Assembly: GCA_052035955.1 (NCBI GenBank)
Contig: JBPOHD010000017.1
Coordinates: 16,486 to 80,485 of the forward strand
Reading direction: 5' to 3'
DNA length: 64,000 bases
From: JAEUNJ01 sp052035955
GTDB taxonomy: Bacteria > Pseudomonadota > Gammaproteobacteria > Burkholderiales > Rhodocyclaceae
Both the position numbers and the translations under genes were made by a program. Every line of letters starts with the position of its first letter. The first letter of the stretch is position 1. The notes below the pieces were generated by a model. It made no database searches, had not been told where the DNA came from, and saw nothing but the letters and a program-made list of their open reading frames with translations. Below, one piece after another: positions 1-8,714 of the stretch.

Positions 1-755
1 AAACGCTGCACGCGATAGTTGCTGGTATCCACGACGTAGATGTCGCCGTTGGGGGCACGGGCGAGGTTGGTCGGATGAAAGAGTTCGCCGGGTCCCGAAC
101 CTGCCTTTCCGAAGGACAAGGTCTGCTTGCCGGTCTTCTTGTCCAGGACGAGTACACGGTGATTGAGGATGTCGGCGACATAGAGGCTGTCTCCGGCGAT
201 GGCCACATCCACGGGCTTGTAGCCGTCGTCGCCGCCGAAGGCGGCCTGGAAGCGCTCGTCCGGCCCGAAGACGAGGATCTGGTTGCGCGCCGTATCGGTG
301 ACGTAACGGGTGCCGTCGGCATCGAAGGTGACATTGATCGGGCGGCGCATCCGCCCGCTGCCGTTGCCCGCGAACATGCGGTATTGGCGGCCCCGCAGGT
401 CGAGGATCGCCAGGCCCGGGGCACGGCTATCCACCACATACAACTTCCCGTCCCGCAAGGCGACCCCGTAGGGCTGGCGGAACTGCTGGGCCGTCGCGTC
501 GTCGCCCGCGATGAACTTGGCGAAACCTTCTTCCGGCGCCGTGACGTCCCGCTCGCCGGTGAAGGTCGCCAGGTGCTGGATTCGCGCCGCGCCAGGTTCC
601 GAGGGGTAGAAGACGGGGTCGGCCGCGGCGCCGGCCTTCCCGGTCGGCGGGTTGGAGACGCAGCCTGCCAGTGTTAGAGGCAGGGCCAGCACCAGCACCG
701 CCAGTCGGACAATGCGGTCCGCCGTCGGCGAAACGGATCGGAGACCGGTGCTCAT
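1..755 (-). CDS. NHL-repeat beta-propeller lipoprotein (3' end outside window)
   Basis: The first 251 codons of a leftward gene are visible; the C terminus lies beyond the window edge. The N terminus has a basic stretch, a hydrophobic core and the lipobox LAGC, so it should be an outer-membrane or periplasm-anchored lipoprotein. Downstream come repeated propeller blades with signatures such as GKLYVVDS, TRYVTDTARNQ, DSLYVADILNHRV and DIYVVDTSNYRV, typical of the NHL/six-bladed propeller fold. Its ATG overlaps the stop of the tetrahaem cytochrome (ATGA), so the two are translationally coupled. NHL proteins accompany multihaem cytochromes in several metal-reducing bacteria; a structural or scaffolding role in electron transfer is inference. 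No catalytic residue can be named. Confidence 0.85.
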   Translation of the reverse strand, partial: MSTGLRSVSPTADRIVRLAVLVLALPLTLAGCVSNPPTGKAGAAADPVFYPSEPGAARIQHLATFTGERDVTAPEEGFAKFIAGDDATAQQFRQPYGVALRDGKLYVVDSRAPGLAILDLRGRQYRMFAGNGSGRMRRPINVTFDADGTRYVTDTARNQILVFGPDERFQAAFGGDDGYKPVDVAIAGDSLYVADILNHRVLVLDKKTGKQTLSFGKAGSGPGELFHPTNLARAPNGDIYVVDTSNYRVQR

Positions 756-1420
756 TTCTTGTGGCAGGCGATGCACAAGGCGCTTCCCGCATTGGAGATC
801 TTGACCATGCCGGTCCCCGCGGCGCCGACCGTGAAGGTGTTGTGCACGTCGTGGCAGGAGGAGCACTCCATCTTGCCGGCGAAGAGCATCACGCTGTTGA
901 TCGTCCCGGTCTTCGTCGAGGTGCCGGTACCGATGGTCACGGTCTTGACGGAGGGATCCTCCAGGGAGCCGTCGGCAGTGGCCAGGGCAGTGTTGTAGGT
1001 AAAGCCGATCGGGTGGTCGTCGCTCAGGTTGTTGCTCAGGTTGTTGGCCGCGGTGATGAAGGTGGAGGGCGTCGCGACGCCGCCGAAATTGTCCACGGCC
1101 ACCGTGCCATCGTGGCAGGACAGGCACAGTTTCGACCGGCCGCCCACGGCCAGGCCGGTGGCGTTCAGGGTCGCGCTCGAATACATCGTGTAGGTCGCGG
1201 CCGAGTTCTTGTGGTTCCAGAGCGGCGCATCCGTCGTCGTGGTGTCGGCCTTGTGGGGCGTGTGGCATGCAATGCAGATCCGACCACCCGACCAGGCCTT
1301 GGCCGTGAAGTCGTGGGCGGAGCCCGTGATGGTCCCGGCATGGAGCAGGGGCATGGCGAGGGCGAACAGGGTCGGCACGAGGGTGCGGGCGATCCGTCGA
1401 AGCAGGCAAATTGCGGTCAT
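752..1420 (-). CDS. Periplasmic tetrahaem cytochrome c (cytochrome c3/doubled CXXCH family)
   Basis: A 222-residue protein with a Sec signal peptide (MTAICLLRRIARTLVPTLFA...) and four CXXCH haem sites: CIACH, CLSCH, CSSCH and CIACH, the last only two residues from the C terminus. I chose the ATG at 1420 because it begins the signal peptide and follows GGAGA on the coding strand; an upstream in-frame start would add a non-hydrophobic leader. The motifs HTPHK and LCLSCHDGTVAVDNFG are characteristic of small periplasmic multihaem carriers in Geobacter-like and betaproteobacterial redox clusters. It is divergent from the b-type protein and 21-haem cytochrome and coupled to the NHL lipoprotein. 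The likely role is electron shuttling in the periplasm; the partner is inferred from context. Confidence 0.9.
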   Translation of the reverse strand: MTAICLLRRIARTLVPTLFALAMPLLHAGTITGSAHDFTAKAWSGGRICIACHTPHKADTTTTDAPLWNHKNSAATYTMYSSATLNATGLAVGGRSKLCLSCHDGTVAVDNFGGVATPSTFITAANNLSNNLSDDHPIGFTYNTALATADGSLEDPSVKTVTIGTGTSTKTGTINSVMLFAGKMECSSCHDVHNTFTVGAAGTGMVKISNAGSALCIACHKK

Positions 1421-1676
1421 GGGCAGGTCTCCAATGAGGCGGGTGATTCGGATTCGGTTCCGGTTGTGCCCCACGGCGGGCGATGTCGCCGGCCGGTTCC
1501 GGCGGCCCGCATTCCCGAATCCGGCAGATCGGGTTCTCGGACGCGGGAAAGTTTCCCACACTTAAACATTAAATGTCAATCATGGAAAAAATTCCCACGT
1601 AAGGCTAGAATCCGCCCGGCTGCAGGTCCTTCCGGCCCGTGTGCGTTCCCGGAATCGAAAACAGGAGGTCTCAGAC
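1421..1676. promoter_or_regulatory. Divergent intergenic region with two similar inverted repeats
   Basis: This 256-base gap separates the leftward cytochrome/NHL pair from the rightward redox operon and must hold both promoters. It contains a perfect palindrome GGGAAAGTTTCCC (1545-1557) and a related imperfect one GGAAAAAATTCCC (1584-1596), 39 bases apart. The stretch around 1560-1590 is unusually AT-rich for this genome. They may be operators for a shared regulator; no -35/-10 pair was convincing. Confidence 0.4.
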
Positions 1677-2567
1677 ATGGAAGGCGAAGCTGCTCTGGCC
1701 GCCCCGGATTCCCGGATTCGGGAGAATCCCCGGCACCATCGTGGCTTCGGAATCCCGGTCCAGGTGGCGGTCACCGCCGGTTGTGCGGCCATTGCCGCAG
1801 CCGCCTTCTGGGTGATCCGCTTCCGTCCCTATCAGGCCGGCGCGGGTTTCGGCTATTTCCTGGGGATCGCCGGCGGACTGATGCTGCTGAGCCTCCTCCT
1901 TTACCCCTTCAGGAAACGCCAGCGCTGGACCCAGTTTGCCGGCCCCCTGCGCCATTGGTTCCGGGTCCACATGGTGTTCGGCATCCTGGCTCCCCTGACC
2001 ATCCTTTTCCATACCGGTTTCCGGGTGGGTTCCCTCAACGCCGCGGTCGCCCTTTCCTCCATGCTCCTGGTGGGGGCGAGCGGGGTGGTCGGACGTTTCG
2101 TGTATCGACGCATCCACCACGGCCTCTACGGCAGTCGCGCCAATTTCGAGGAATTGCGCAAGGAACTCGACGCAAAGCTGGCCAATCTGGCGCCCAGGCT
2201 CGCCCGTCTTCCCGCCGTGCGGGACGACGTCGCCCATTTCCTCGCCATCGCCGGAAGACAGCCCCTCGATCGCGGCGCACGCCTGCAACACTTCCTGACC
2301 CTCGGCTGGCAGCGTCACCGGGCGGTGCGGGTCGCCCGACGGGCCATCTGCACCAAAGCGAACTGGCGCCACGAGGAGGACCACGAGCGGGCCGCGATGA
2401 TCGACCTGTTGCGCCATGTCGAGGCCACCCTTCTGGCGGTGCAGCGGGCCGCCCAGTTCGCAGCCTATGAGCGCCTGTTCGCCCTCTGGCATGTATTCCA
2501 CGTTCCCTTCGTCTACATGCTGGCGGCGAGCGCGGTGATACACGTCGTTGCCGTCCATGCCTATTGA
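1677..2567 (+). CDS. Five-helix membrane protein, probable b-type cytochrome
   Basis: A 296-residue integral membrane protein. The ATG at 1677 is chosen for the AGGAGG ribosome site at about 1661-1667. Hydrophobic segments lie near residues 25-45, 55-75, 95-120, 125-145 and 270-296. Histidines sit in or beside the helices (RHWFRVHM, FHTGF, RRIHHGLYG, WHVFHVPF and the C-terminal VIHVVAVHAY), an arrangement seen in dihaem b-type cytochromes and ferric-reductase-like membrane domains. A soluble, charged loop of about 110 residues separates helices four and five. It overlaps the 21-haem cytochrome gene by 11 bases. The likely role is to move electrons between the quinone pool or the flavoprotein encoded downstream and periplasmic haems. 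The exact family is not certain. Confidence 0.75.
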   Translation: MEGEAALAAPDSRIRENPRHHRGFGIPVQVAVTAGCAAIAAAAFWVIRFRPYQAGAGFGYFLGIAGGLMLLSLLLYPFRKRQRWTQFAGPLRHWFRVHMVFGILAPLTILFHTGFRVGSLNAAVALSSMLLVGASGVVGRFVYRRIHHGLYGSRANFEELRKELDAKLANLAPRLARLPAVRDDVAHFLAIAGRQPLDRGARLQHFLTLGWQRHRAVRVARRAICTKANWRHEEDHERAAMIDLLRHVEATLLAVQRAAQFAAYERLFALWHVFHVPFVYMLAASAVIHVVAVHAY

Positions 2568-4152
2568 GGGCAGACCGGGGTGGCTCCCCTTGCTCCTGCC
2601 GCTGTTGCTGTTCCTTGCCATCCCGGCGGCCCTCGCCCTCAACATCGAGTCGGCGATCATGCCCGGTGAATTGATCCGCGGCCACGAGAAGGCCGAGGCC
2701 GATTGCGCCAACTGCCATGTGCGTTTCGACCGTGCCGCGCAGCCGAGGCTTTGCATGGCCTGCCACAAGGAGGTCGGCCAGGACGTGCGCCTGCGCCAGG
2801 GTTATCACGGCCGCCTCAAGGATGCGGAATGCCGGACCTGCCACACGGACCACAAGGGCCGCGGGGCACATATCGTGGTACTGGACGAAAAGGCCTTCGA
2901 CCACGCGGGCACCGATTTCCAGCTTCAGGGAAAGCACCGTCCGGCGGCTTGCCGTGACTGCCACCGGCCCGGGAAGAAACACCGGGACGCCCCCTCGGAA
3001 TGCGACGGCTGCCACCGCAAAGACGACGTGCACAAGACCGCCCTGGGCAGCCGATGCGGCACCTGCCACACGGCCAGGGACTGGAAGGAAACCGGATTCG
3101 ACCACGGGAAGTCCCGCTTCCCCCTGCGCCTCGCGCACGCCAAGGTCGAGTGCGCCGACTGCCACCCGGACAAACGCTATGCAGGGACCCCGAAGGAATG
3201 CAACGGCTGCCATCGGGAGGACGACGCCCACAAGGGCCAGTTCGGCAACCGCTGCGAAAAATGCCATGACGAAGGCCAGTGGAAGCGATTCTTTTTCCAA
3301 CACGACCGGGACACCCGATTTCTCCTCCGGGACCGTCACCGCCCGGTGAAATGCACCGCCTGCCACAAGGGAACCCTGTACCGGGAGCGGATCGGCAGCG
3401 CGTGCGTTTCATGCCACCGGGGCGACGACGTGCACAAGGGCGAACTCGGCCAGAAATGCGAGAGTTGCCACAACGAGAGGAACTGGAAGGCCGGCAAGTT
3501 CGACCACGAAGCGGCCTTCCCGTTGCGCGGCGCCCACCGGGAGGCCCGCTGCGACGGGTGCCACCGGGCCAGGAACTACGCCGACAAGCCGCCGACGGCC
3601 TGTTTCTCCTGCCACGAAAAGGACGATCGACACCGGGGGCAACTGGGCCGCCAGTGCAAGGACTGCCACACGGACCGCAACTGGCGGGTGCCCGAATTCG
3701 ACCACGAACGCAGCCAATTCCCCCTGCGCGACCGACATGTCCAGGTGGCCTGTGCCAAGTGTCATTCCACGCCGGCCTTCCGGGACGCCGCCAGGGAATG
3801 CGCCGGCTGCCACCGCAAGGACGACGTCCACAGGCAGGGCTTGGGCGAACAGTGCGGAAAGTGCCACGACGCGGCCGACTGGAAGCGGGGCCGCTTCGAC
3901 CACGACCGGGAGACCAGGTTCGTCCTCGCCGGCGCCCACCGCCGCATCCGCTGCCACGCCTGCCACGACAAGCCCTGGACGGGCCGCAGCATCGTGGCGG
4001 CGGAATGCTACGGCTGCCACAAGCGTGACGACATCCACTTCGGAACCTACGGTACCCGCTGCGAGCGCTGCCACGCATCGGACGACTGGCGCCACATCAT
4101 CGACCCTGAGTACCGCTCCCCGGCGAGGGAGCGGAAAGGAGGCGGGAAATGA
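2557..4152 (+). CDS. 21-haem cytochrome c built of repeated three-haem units
   Basis: A 531-residue exported protein with an N-terminal hydrophobic signal segment (LLLPLLLFLAIPAALA) and 21 CXXCH motifs that I counted directly. After four leading haems the protein runs as five full units of about 55 residues and one partial unit. Each unit has a CXXCH followed by DDxH, then a second CXXCH, then W(K/R)xxxFDH...FPLR..H and a third CXXCH. The DDxH and FDH histidines are natural candidates for distal axial ligands. The ATG at 2557 lies inside the end of the previous gene, and its own stop overlaps the next start (ATGA), so the three genes form one tight operon. Such a density of haems suggests long-range electron conduction across the periplasm; the terminal acceptor is unknown. 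Confidence 0.9.
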   Translation: MPIEGRPGWLPLLLPLLLFLAIPAALALNIESAIMPGELIRGHEKAEADCANCHVRFDRAAQPRLCMACHKEVGQDVRLRQGYHGRLKDAECRTCHTDHKGRGAHIVVLDEKAFDHAGTDFQLQGKHRPAACRDCHRPGKKHRDAPSECDGCHRKDDVHKTALGSRCGTCHTARDWKETGFDHGKSRFPLRLAHAKVECADCHPDKRYAGTPKECNGCHREDDAHKGQFGNRCEKCHDEGQWKRFFFQHDRDTRFLLRDRHRPVKCTACHKGTLYRERIGSACVSCHRGDDVHKGELGQKCESCHNERNWKAGKFDHEAAFPLRGAHREARCDGCHRARNYADKPPTACFSCHEKDDRHRGQLGRQCKDCHTDRNWRVPEFDHERSQFPLRDRHVQVACAKCHSTPAFRDAARECAGCHRKDDVHRQGLGEQCGKCHDAADWKRGRFDHDRETRFVLAGAHRRIRCHACHDKPWTGRSIVAAECYGCHKRDDIHFGTYGTRCERCHASDDWRHIIDPEYRSPARERKGGGK

Positions 4153-5447
4153 TGCAGACCCCAATCCTGGCCCTTTACGCGCTGCCTCTGGCGGCTGTCA
4201 TCGCGGTGTACCTTCGCCTGCGCCGCCGCCGGGAAAGCCATGCCGCCGATACCTGGCGGGAAGCCCAGGAGGCCGGCCTCACCGAACCGGTCAGCCTGCA
4301 TCCGGTGGTCGATCCGACGATCTGCATGGGTTCCGGCGCCTGCACCCGGGCCTGCCCGGAACATGCGCTGGGCATCGTCGACGGCAAGGCCCACCTGGTG
4401 AATCCGACGCTTTGCATCGGCCACGGCGCCTGCGCCGCCACCTGTCCGGTGGAGGCCATCACGCTGGTGTTCGGCACCGAGAAGCGCGGGGTGGACATTC
4501 CCTACGTCAAGCCTACCTTCGAGACCAACGTGAACGGCATTTTCATCGCCGGCGAACTGGGGGGCATGGGCCTGATCCGCAAGGCCGCGGAGCAGGGTCG
4601 CCAGGCCATCGAAACCATCGCCCGCCAAAGGGCGCTCGAAGGCTGGCTGGACGTGGTCATCGTCGGCGCCGGGCCGGCCGGCATCGCAGCGACCCTCGGG
4701 GCCATGGACAGGAAGTTGCGCTTCGCCACCATCGAGCAGGAGGAGTCCCTGGGCGGCACCGTCTATCACTACCCACGCAACAAGATCGTCATGACCCAGC
4801 CGGTCAATCTGCCCCTCGCCGGCAAGGTCAGGATGGGCGAGATCAGCAAGGAGGCCCTGCTCGAATTCTGGTCCGCCGTCATCGGGCGCCACGAAGTGCC
4901 CATTCGTTTCGGGGAGCGCCTGGAGTCCATGGAGCCGGACGGCACCGGTTACCGGGTGCGCACGACTCGGGGCGAGCACCGCACCCGCAATGTCCTGCTG
5001 GCCATCGGCCGGCGAGGCACGCCCCGCCGGCTCGACGTGCCCGGGGAGGATCAGTCGAAGGTCGTTTACCGCCTCATCGATCCCGAGCAGTACCGCGGTG
5101 GCAACGTGCTGGTCGTGGGGGGCGGGGACAGTGCCATAGAGGCGGCGGTGGCCCTGGCGGACCAGCCCGGCACGACGGTGACCCTCTCCTACCGCGGCGA
5201 CGCCTTCGGGCGGGTCAAGGTGAAGAACCGGCAGCGTCTCGCGGAATCGGAAAGCGCCGGGCGCCTGGAAGTGCTGCTGGGTTCGAAGGTCCTGGACATC
5301 GCGCCGGACCACGTCGATATCTCTGCCGGAGACGCGATCCTGCGCCGGCAAAACGATGCCGTGATCATCTGCGCCGGGGGCATCCTGCCGACCCCCATGC
5401 TCAGGGAAATCGGCATTCGCATCGAGACCAAGCACGGCACGGCCTGA
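4149..5447 (+). CDS. Membrane-anchored ferredoxin-domain FAD/NAD(P)-dependent oxidoreductase
   Basis: A 432-residue protein with one N-terminal transmembrane segment (residues 5-22), a two-cluster ferredoxin-like region (about 50-105) and a C-terminal thioredoxin-reductase-like flavoprotein domain. The latter has the FAD dinucleotide site VVIVGAGPAGIAA, the second nucleotide site VLVVGGGDSAIEAA, and the closing ICAGGILPT motif. In both ferredoxin motifs the second of the four usual cysteines is replaced: CMGSGAC has Ser and CIGHGAC has His, leaving CxxxxxCxxxCP in each. The start overlaps the 21-haem cytochrome stop. It probably couples NAD(P)H or a quinone-linked carrier to the cytochromes; direction of electron flow cannot be told from sequence. 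Confidence 0.85.
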   Translation: MMQTPILALYALPLAAVIAVYLRLRRRRESHAADTWREAQEAGLTEPVSLHPVVDPTICMGSGACTRACPEHALGIVDGKAHLVNPTLCIGHGACAATCPVEAITLVFGTEKRGVDIPYVKPTFETNVNGIFIAGELGGMGLIRKAAEQGRQAIETIARQRALEGWLDVVIVGAGPAGIAATLGAMDRKLRFATIEQEESLGGTVYHYPRNKIVMTQPVNLPLAGKVRMGEISKEALLEFWSAVIGRHEVPIRFGERLESMEPDGTGYRVRTTRGEHRTRNVLLAIGRRGTPRRLDVPGEDQSKVVYRLIDPEQYRGGNVLVVGGGDSAIEAAVALADQPGTTVTLSYRGDAFGRVKVKNRQRLAESESAGRLEVLLGSKVLDIAPDHVDISAGDAILRRQNDAVIICAGGILPTPMLREIGIRIETKHGTA

Positions 5448-5490
5448 AGCGGTTCCGGCGCCGGGGCGGATGAAAAATCCGGTCCCGGAA

Positions 5491-5530
5491 AGAAAAAAAG
5501 CCGCGCAGGCGTTAAGCTACGCGGCTTCTT
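5491..5530 (-). terminator. Rho-independent terminator of tRNA-Leu
   Basis: An 8-bp stem (AAGCCGCG at 5498-5505 with CGCGGCTT at 5520-5527) is followed on the minus strand by a run of T residues covering 5491-5499. It lies just downstream of the leftward tRNA-Leu. In the plus direction the U-tract is poor, so it mainly serves the tRNA. Confidence 0.8.
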
Positions 5531-5557
5531 GTGGCGCATTTCGCTGCCGGAATGCTG

Positions 5558-5642
<85 letters not shown>

Positions 5643-5683
5643 AGGCGCGAAACGAGGCGCGAATTCTAACGGAAAAGAACGAA

Positions 5684-7969
5684 TTGTCAAACCGAAAATC
5701 CCCTGGTGCGAAGACCCTTTCCAAGGTCCGCCGCGCCGACCCCTTCCTCGAGCGTGAACTCGCCAAGTACGAACACCCCCTCCCCAGCCGGGAATACGTG
5801 CTGGATACCCTGACCGCCCAGGGGACGCCGGTCTCCTTCGAGCGCCTGTGCGAGCTGCTGGACGTCGCCGACGTCGAATGGGACGGCTTCTCGCGGCGCA
5901 TGGGGGCCATGGCCCGGGACGGCCAGGTGATGCAGAACCGGCGCGGCGACTGGCTGATCCCGGACAAGGCCGACCTGATCCTCGGCCGTGTCCAGGGCCA
6001 CCCCGACGGCTTCGGCTTCCTCGTCCCCGAGGGCGGCGGCCAGGACCTCTACCTGCCCGCCAAGGAAATGGACAATGTGCTGCACGGCGACCGGGCCATC
6101 GCCCGCATCGTCGGCATCGATCGCAAGGGGCGTCCCGAGGGCAAGATCGTCGAGGTGACCGAGCGGGCCAACAAGGACGTCGTCGGCCGCGTCTTCGAGG
6201 AGCACGGCGTCTGGTACGCCGTCGCCGAGAACCGCCGGATCAGCCAGGACATCCTGCTGGCGCCGCCCGAGAAGGGCGACCGCAAGGCGCCGCGCCCCAA
6301 GTCCGGACAGGTCGTCGTGGTGGAGATCCTCGAGCAGCCGTCCAAGCAGTCGCAGCCCATCGGACGGGTGAAGGAAATCCTGGGCAATTATGCCGATCCC
6401 GGCATGGAGATCGAGATCGCCTTGCGCAAGCACGACCTGCCCTTCGAGTGGTCGAAGGAGGCCCTGCGGGAGACAAAGGCGCTGCCGGACGCCGTGCGAA
6501 AGACCGACTGGAAGGGCCGCGAAGACCTGACCCAGGTCCCGCTGGTGACCATCGACGGCGAGACCGCCCGCGATTTCGACGATGCCGTCTGGTGCGAGCG
6601 CCAGGGCAAGGGTTTCCGCCTGGTGGTGGCCATCGCCGACGTTTCCCACTACGTGCGGCCGGGCGGGCAGCTGGACCAGGAGGCCTACGACCGGGGCAAC
6701 TCGGTGTACTTTCCGCGCCGGGTCATCCCCATGTTGCCGGAGAAGCTCTCCAACGGGCTCTGCTCCCTCAACCCGCAGGTGGAGCGCCTCTGCGTCGCCT
6801 GCGACATGAACGTCTCGGCGACGGGGGAGATCCGCCACTACCGCTTCTATCCTGCGGTCATGTGGTCCCACGCCCGGCTCACCTATACCGAGGTGGCGGC
6901 CGCCCTGTTCGAGGACGACGCGGCGGCCCGCGGGAAGCTCGCCCCCCTGCTGCCGCAACTGGAAGCGCTGGATGCCCTCTACCGGGTGCTGGCCAAGGCC
7001 CGGGCGAAGCGCGGCGCCATCGACTTCGAGACCGTCGAGACCCGCATGGAGTTCGACGAGCAGGGCAAGATCGCCGCCATCCTGCCCTACGAGCGCAACG
7101 ACGCCCACCGCATCATCGAGGAGTGCATGCTGGCGGCCAACGTATGCGCCTCGGATTTCCTGAAGGAGCGCGAGCATCCGGCCCTCTACCGCATCCACGA
7201 GGGTCCGACACCGGAGAAGCTGGGCAAGCTGCGCGACTTCCTGGCCACCTTCGGCCTGCAACTGGGGGGTGGCGACGAACCCACGGCCAAGGATTACGCA
7301 CGCCTGCTGGAACAGATCGGCGGCCGCCCCGACAAGCAGCTCCTGCAGACGGTGATGCTGCGCTCCCTGCGCCAGGCCATCTACAGCCCGGACAACGTGG
7401 GCCACTTCGGCCTCGCCTACGAGAGCTACACCCACTTCACCTCGCCGATCCGGCGCTATCCCGACCTGATGATCCACCGGGCCATCAAGGCCGCCCTGGG
7501 CGCCCAGCGCTACGAGCCCGGCGACTGGAGCGACATGGGCCTGCACTGCTCGGCCACCGAGCGGCGGGCCGACGAGGCCACCCGGGACGTGGAATCCTGG
7601 CTCAAGTGCTACTACATGCAGGACCGCATCGGCGAGGAATTCGAAGGAAGCATCTCGGCTGTCGTGCCCTTCGGCATCTTCGTCGCCCTGGACCACGTCT
7701 TCGTCGAGGGTCTGGTCCATGTCTCGGAACTCGGCGCCGACTATTTCCATTTCGACGACGCCCAGCACGCCATGGTCGGCGAGCGCACCGGGCGCCGCTT
7801 CCGCCTGTCCGACCGGGTGAGGGTGCAGCTGGTGCGGGTGGACATGGAGCAGAACAAGATCGACTTCCGGCTCCTGGACGTCATCCCGCGGGGCCGCGAG
7901 GCCGCGGCTGGCTCGCCACCTGCCACGCAGGCCGGGCCGGCCCAGCGGAAGGGGAAGGCCCGTGGCTGA
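5684..7969 (+). CDS. rnr: Ribonuclease R (3'-5' exoribonuclease)
   Basis: A 761-residue RNase II-superfamily enzyme that degrades structured RNA processively. Visible in order are an N-terminal winged-helix region, two cold-shock domains (GHPDGFGFLVP near residue 105), the RNB catalytic domain with the acidic cluster TIDGETARDFDDAV, the later motif YTHFTSPIRRYPDLMIHR, and a C-terminal S1 domain (GSISAVVPFGIFVAL...VEGLVHVS) with a basic tail. Upstream in-frame starts fall inside the tRNA gene, so I chose the TTG at 5684; its ribosome site (GGAAAAG) is weak. The stop overlaps rlmB, its usual betaproteobacterial partner. Confidence 0.95.
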   Translation: MSNRKSPGAKTLSKVRRADPFLERELAKYEHPLPSREYVLDTLTAQGTPVSFERLCELLDVADVEWDGFSRRMGAMARDGQVMQNRRGDWLIPDKADLILGRVQGHPDGFGFLVPEGGGQDLYLPAKEMDNVLHGDRAIARIVGIDRKGRPEGKIVEVTERANKDVVGRVFEEHGVWYAVAENRRISQDILLAPPEKGDRKAPRPKSGQVVVVEILEQPSKQSQPIGRVKEILGNYADPGMEIEIALRKHDLPFEWSKEALRETKALPDAVRKTDWKGREDLTQVPLVTIDGETARDFDDAVWCERQGKGFRLVVAIADVSHYVRPGGQLDQEAYDRGNSVYFPRRVIPMLPEKLSNGLCSLNPQVERLCVACDMNVSATGEIRHYRFYPAVMWSHARLTYTEVAAALFEDDAAARGKLAPLLPQLEALDALYRVLAKARAKRGAIDFETVETRMEFDEQGKIAAILPYERNDAHRIIEECMLAANVCASDFLKEREHPALYRIHEGPTPEKLGKLRDFLATFGLQLGGGDEPTAKDYARLLEQIGGRPDKQLLQTVMLRSLRQAIYSPDNVGHFGLAYESYTHFTSPIRRYPDLMIHRAIKAALGAQRYEPGDWSDMGLHCSATERRADEATRDVESWLKCYYMQDRIGEEFEGSISAVVPFGIFVALDHVFVEGLVHVSELGADYFHFDDAQHAMVGERTGRRFRLSDRVRVQLVRVDMEQNKIDFRLLDVIPRGREAAAGSPPATQAGPAQRKGKARG

Positions 7970-8714
7970 GACCCGACTGATCCACGGCTTCCATGCCGTC
8001 ACCGCCAAGCTGCGCCACGCCGCCGACGACGTGAAGGAGATCTACCTGGCCGAAGGCCGCCAGGACGGCCGTGCCCGGGACCTGGTGAAGGCCGCCGCCG
8101 CCGTCGGCGTGCGCGTGATGCCCACCGATCCGCAGCGCCTGGAGGGGCTGGCGCCGGGCCAGCGGCACCAGGGTGTCGTCGCCCGCGTCTCCGCAGTGCA
8201 GAAGCACGTGACCCTGGACGACGTGCTGGACACCCTGGCCGAGCCTGCCCTGCTGCTGGTGCTCGACGGCATCCAGGACCCCCACAACCTGGGCGCCTGC
8301 CTGCGGGTGGCCGACGCGGCGGGTTGCCATGCGGTGGTGGCGCCCAAGGACCGCGCCGTCGGCCTCAATGCCACGGCCGTCAAGGTGGCCAGCGGTGCCG
8401 CCGACACCGTGCCCTATGTCACCGTCACCAACCTGTCCCGCAGCCTGCGCGAGATGCAGGAGCGGGGCGTCTGGACCGTCGGCGCCGAGGCCGAGGCGCC
8501 GGCCGACCTCTACGGCACGGACCTCTCGGGGCCCATCGCCTGGGTCCTCGGCGCCGAGGGTTCCGGCCTTCGCCGCCTGACCCGGGATACCTGCGATATC
8601 CTGGCCCGCATCCCCATGCAGGGCAGCGTGGAGAGCCTCAACGTCTCGGTGGCCAGCGGCATCTGCCTGTTCGAGGCGCGGCGCCAGCGGGGAAGCAAGG
8701 GGGGCAAGGCATGA
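7962..8714 (+). CDS. rlmB: 23S rRNA (guanosine-2'-O-)-methyltransferase RlmB
   Basis: A 250-residue SpoU/TrmH-family (SPOUT) enzyme that methylates the 2'-O of G2251 in the 23S rRNA P loop using S-adenosylmethionine. An N-terminal substrate-binding domain (IHGFHAV...) precedes the knotted catalytic domain, with VLDGIQDPHNLGACLR, the SAM loop VLGAEGSGL, and IPMQGSVESLNVSVASGI. The GTG start at 7962 follows GGGGAAGG and overlaps the end of rnr. It also overlaps the next gene at ATGA, so rnr, rlmB and the oxidoreductase are co-translated. Confidence 0.95.
   Translation: MAETRLIHGFHAVTAKLRHAADDVKEIYLAEGRQDGRARDLVKAAAAVGVRVMPTDPQRLEGLAPGQRHQGVVARVSAVQKHVTLDDVLDTLAEPALLLVLDGIQDPHNLGACLRVADAAGCHAVVAPKDRAVGLNATAVKVASGAADTVPYVTVTNLSRSLREMQERGVWTVGAEAEAPADLYGTDLSGPIAWVLGAEGSGLRRLTRDTCDILARIPMQGSVESLNVSVASGICLFEARRQRGSKGGKA

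Noticed and set aside
1650..1666. GGAATCGAA resembling part of the ssrA 3' end, as the left attachment site of the island
   Set aside because: Only nine bases match and the surrounding sequence is unrelated; it is the ribosome-site region of the b-type gene.
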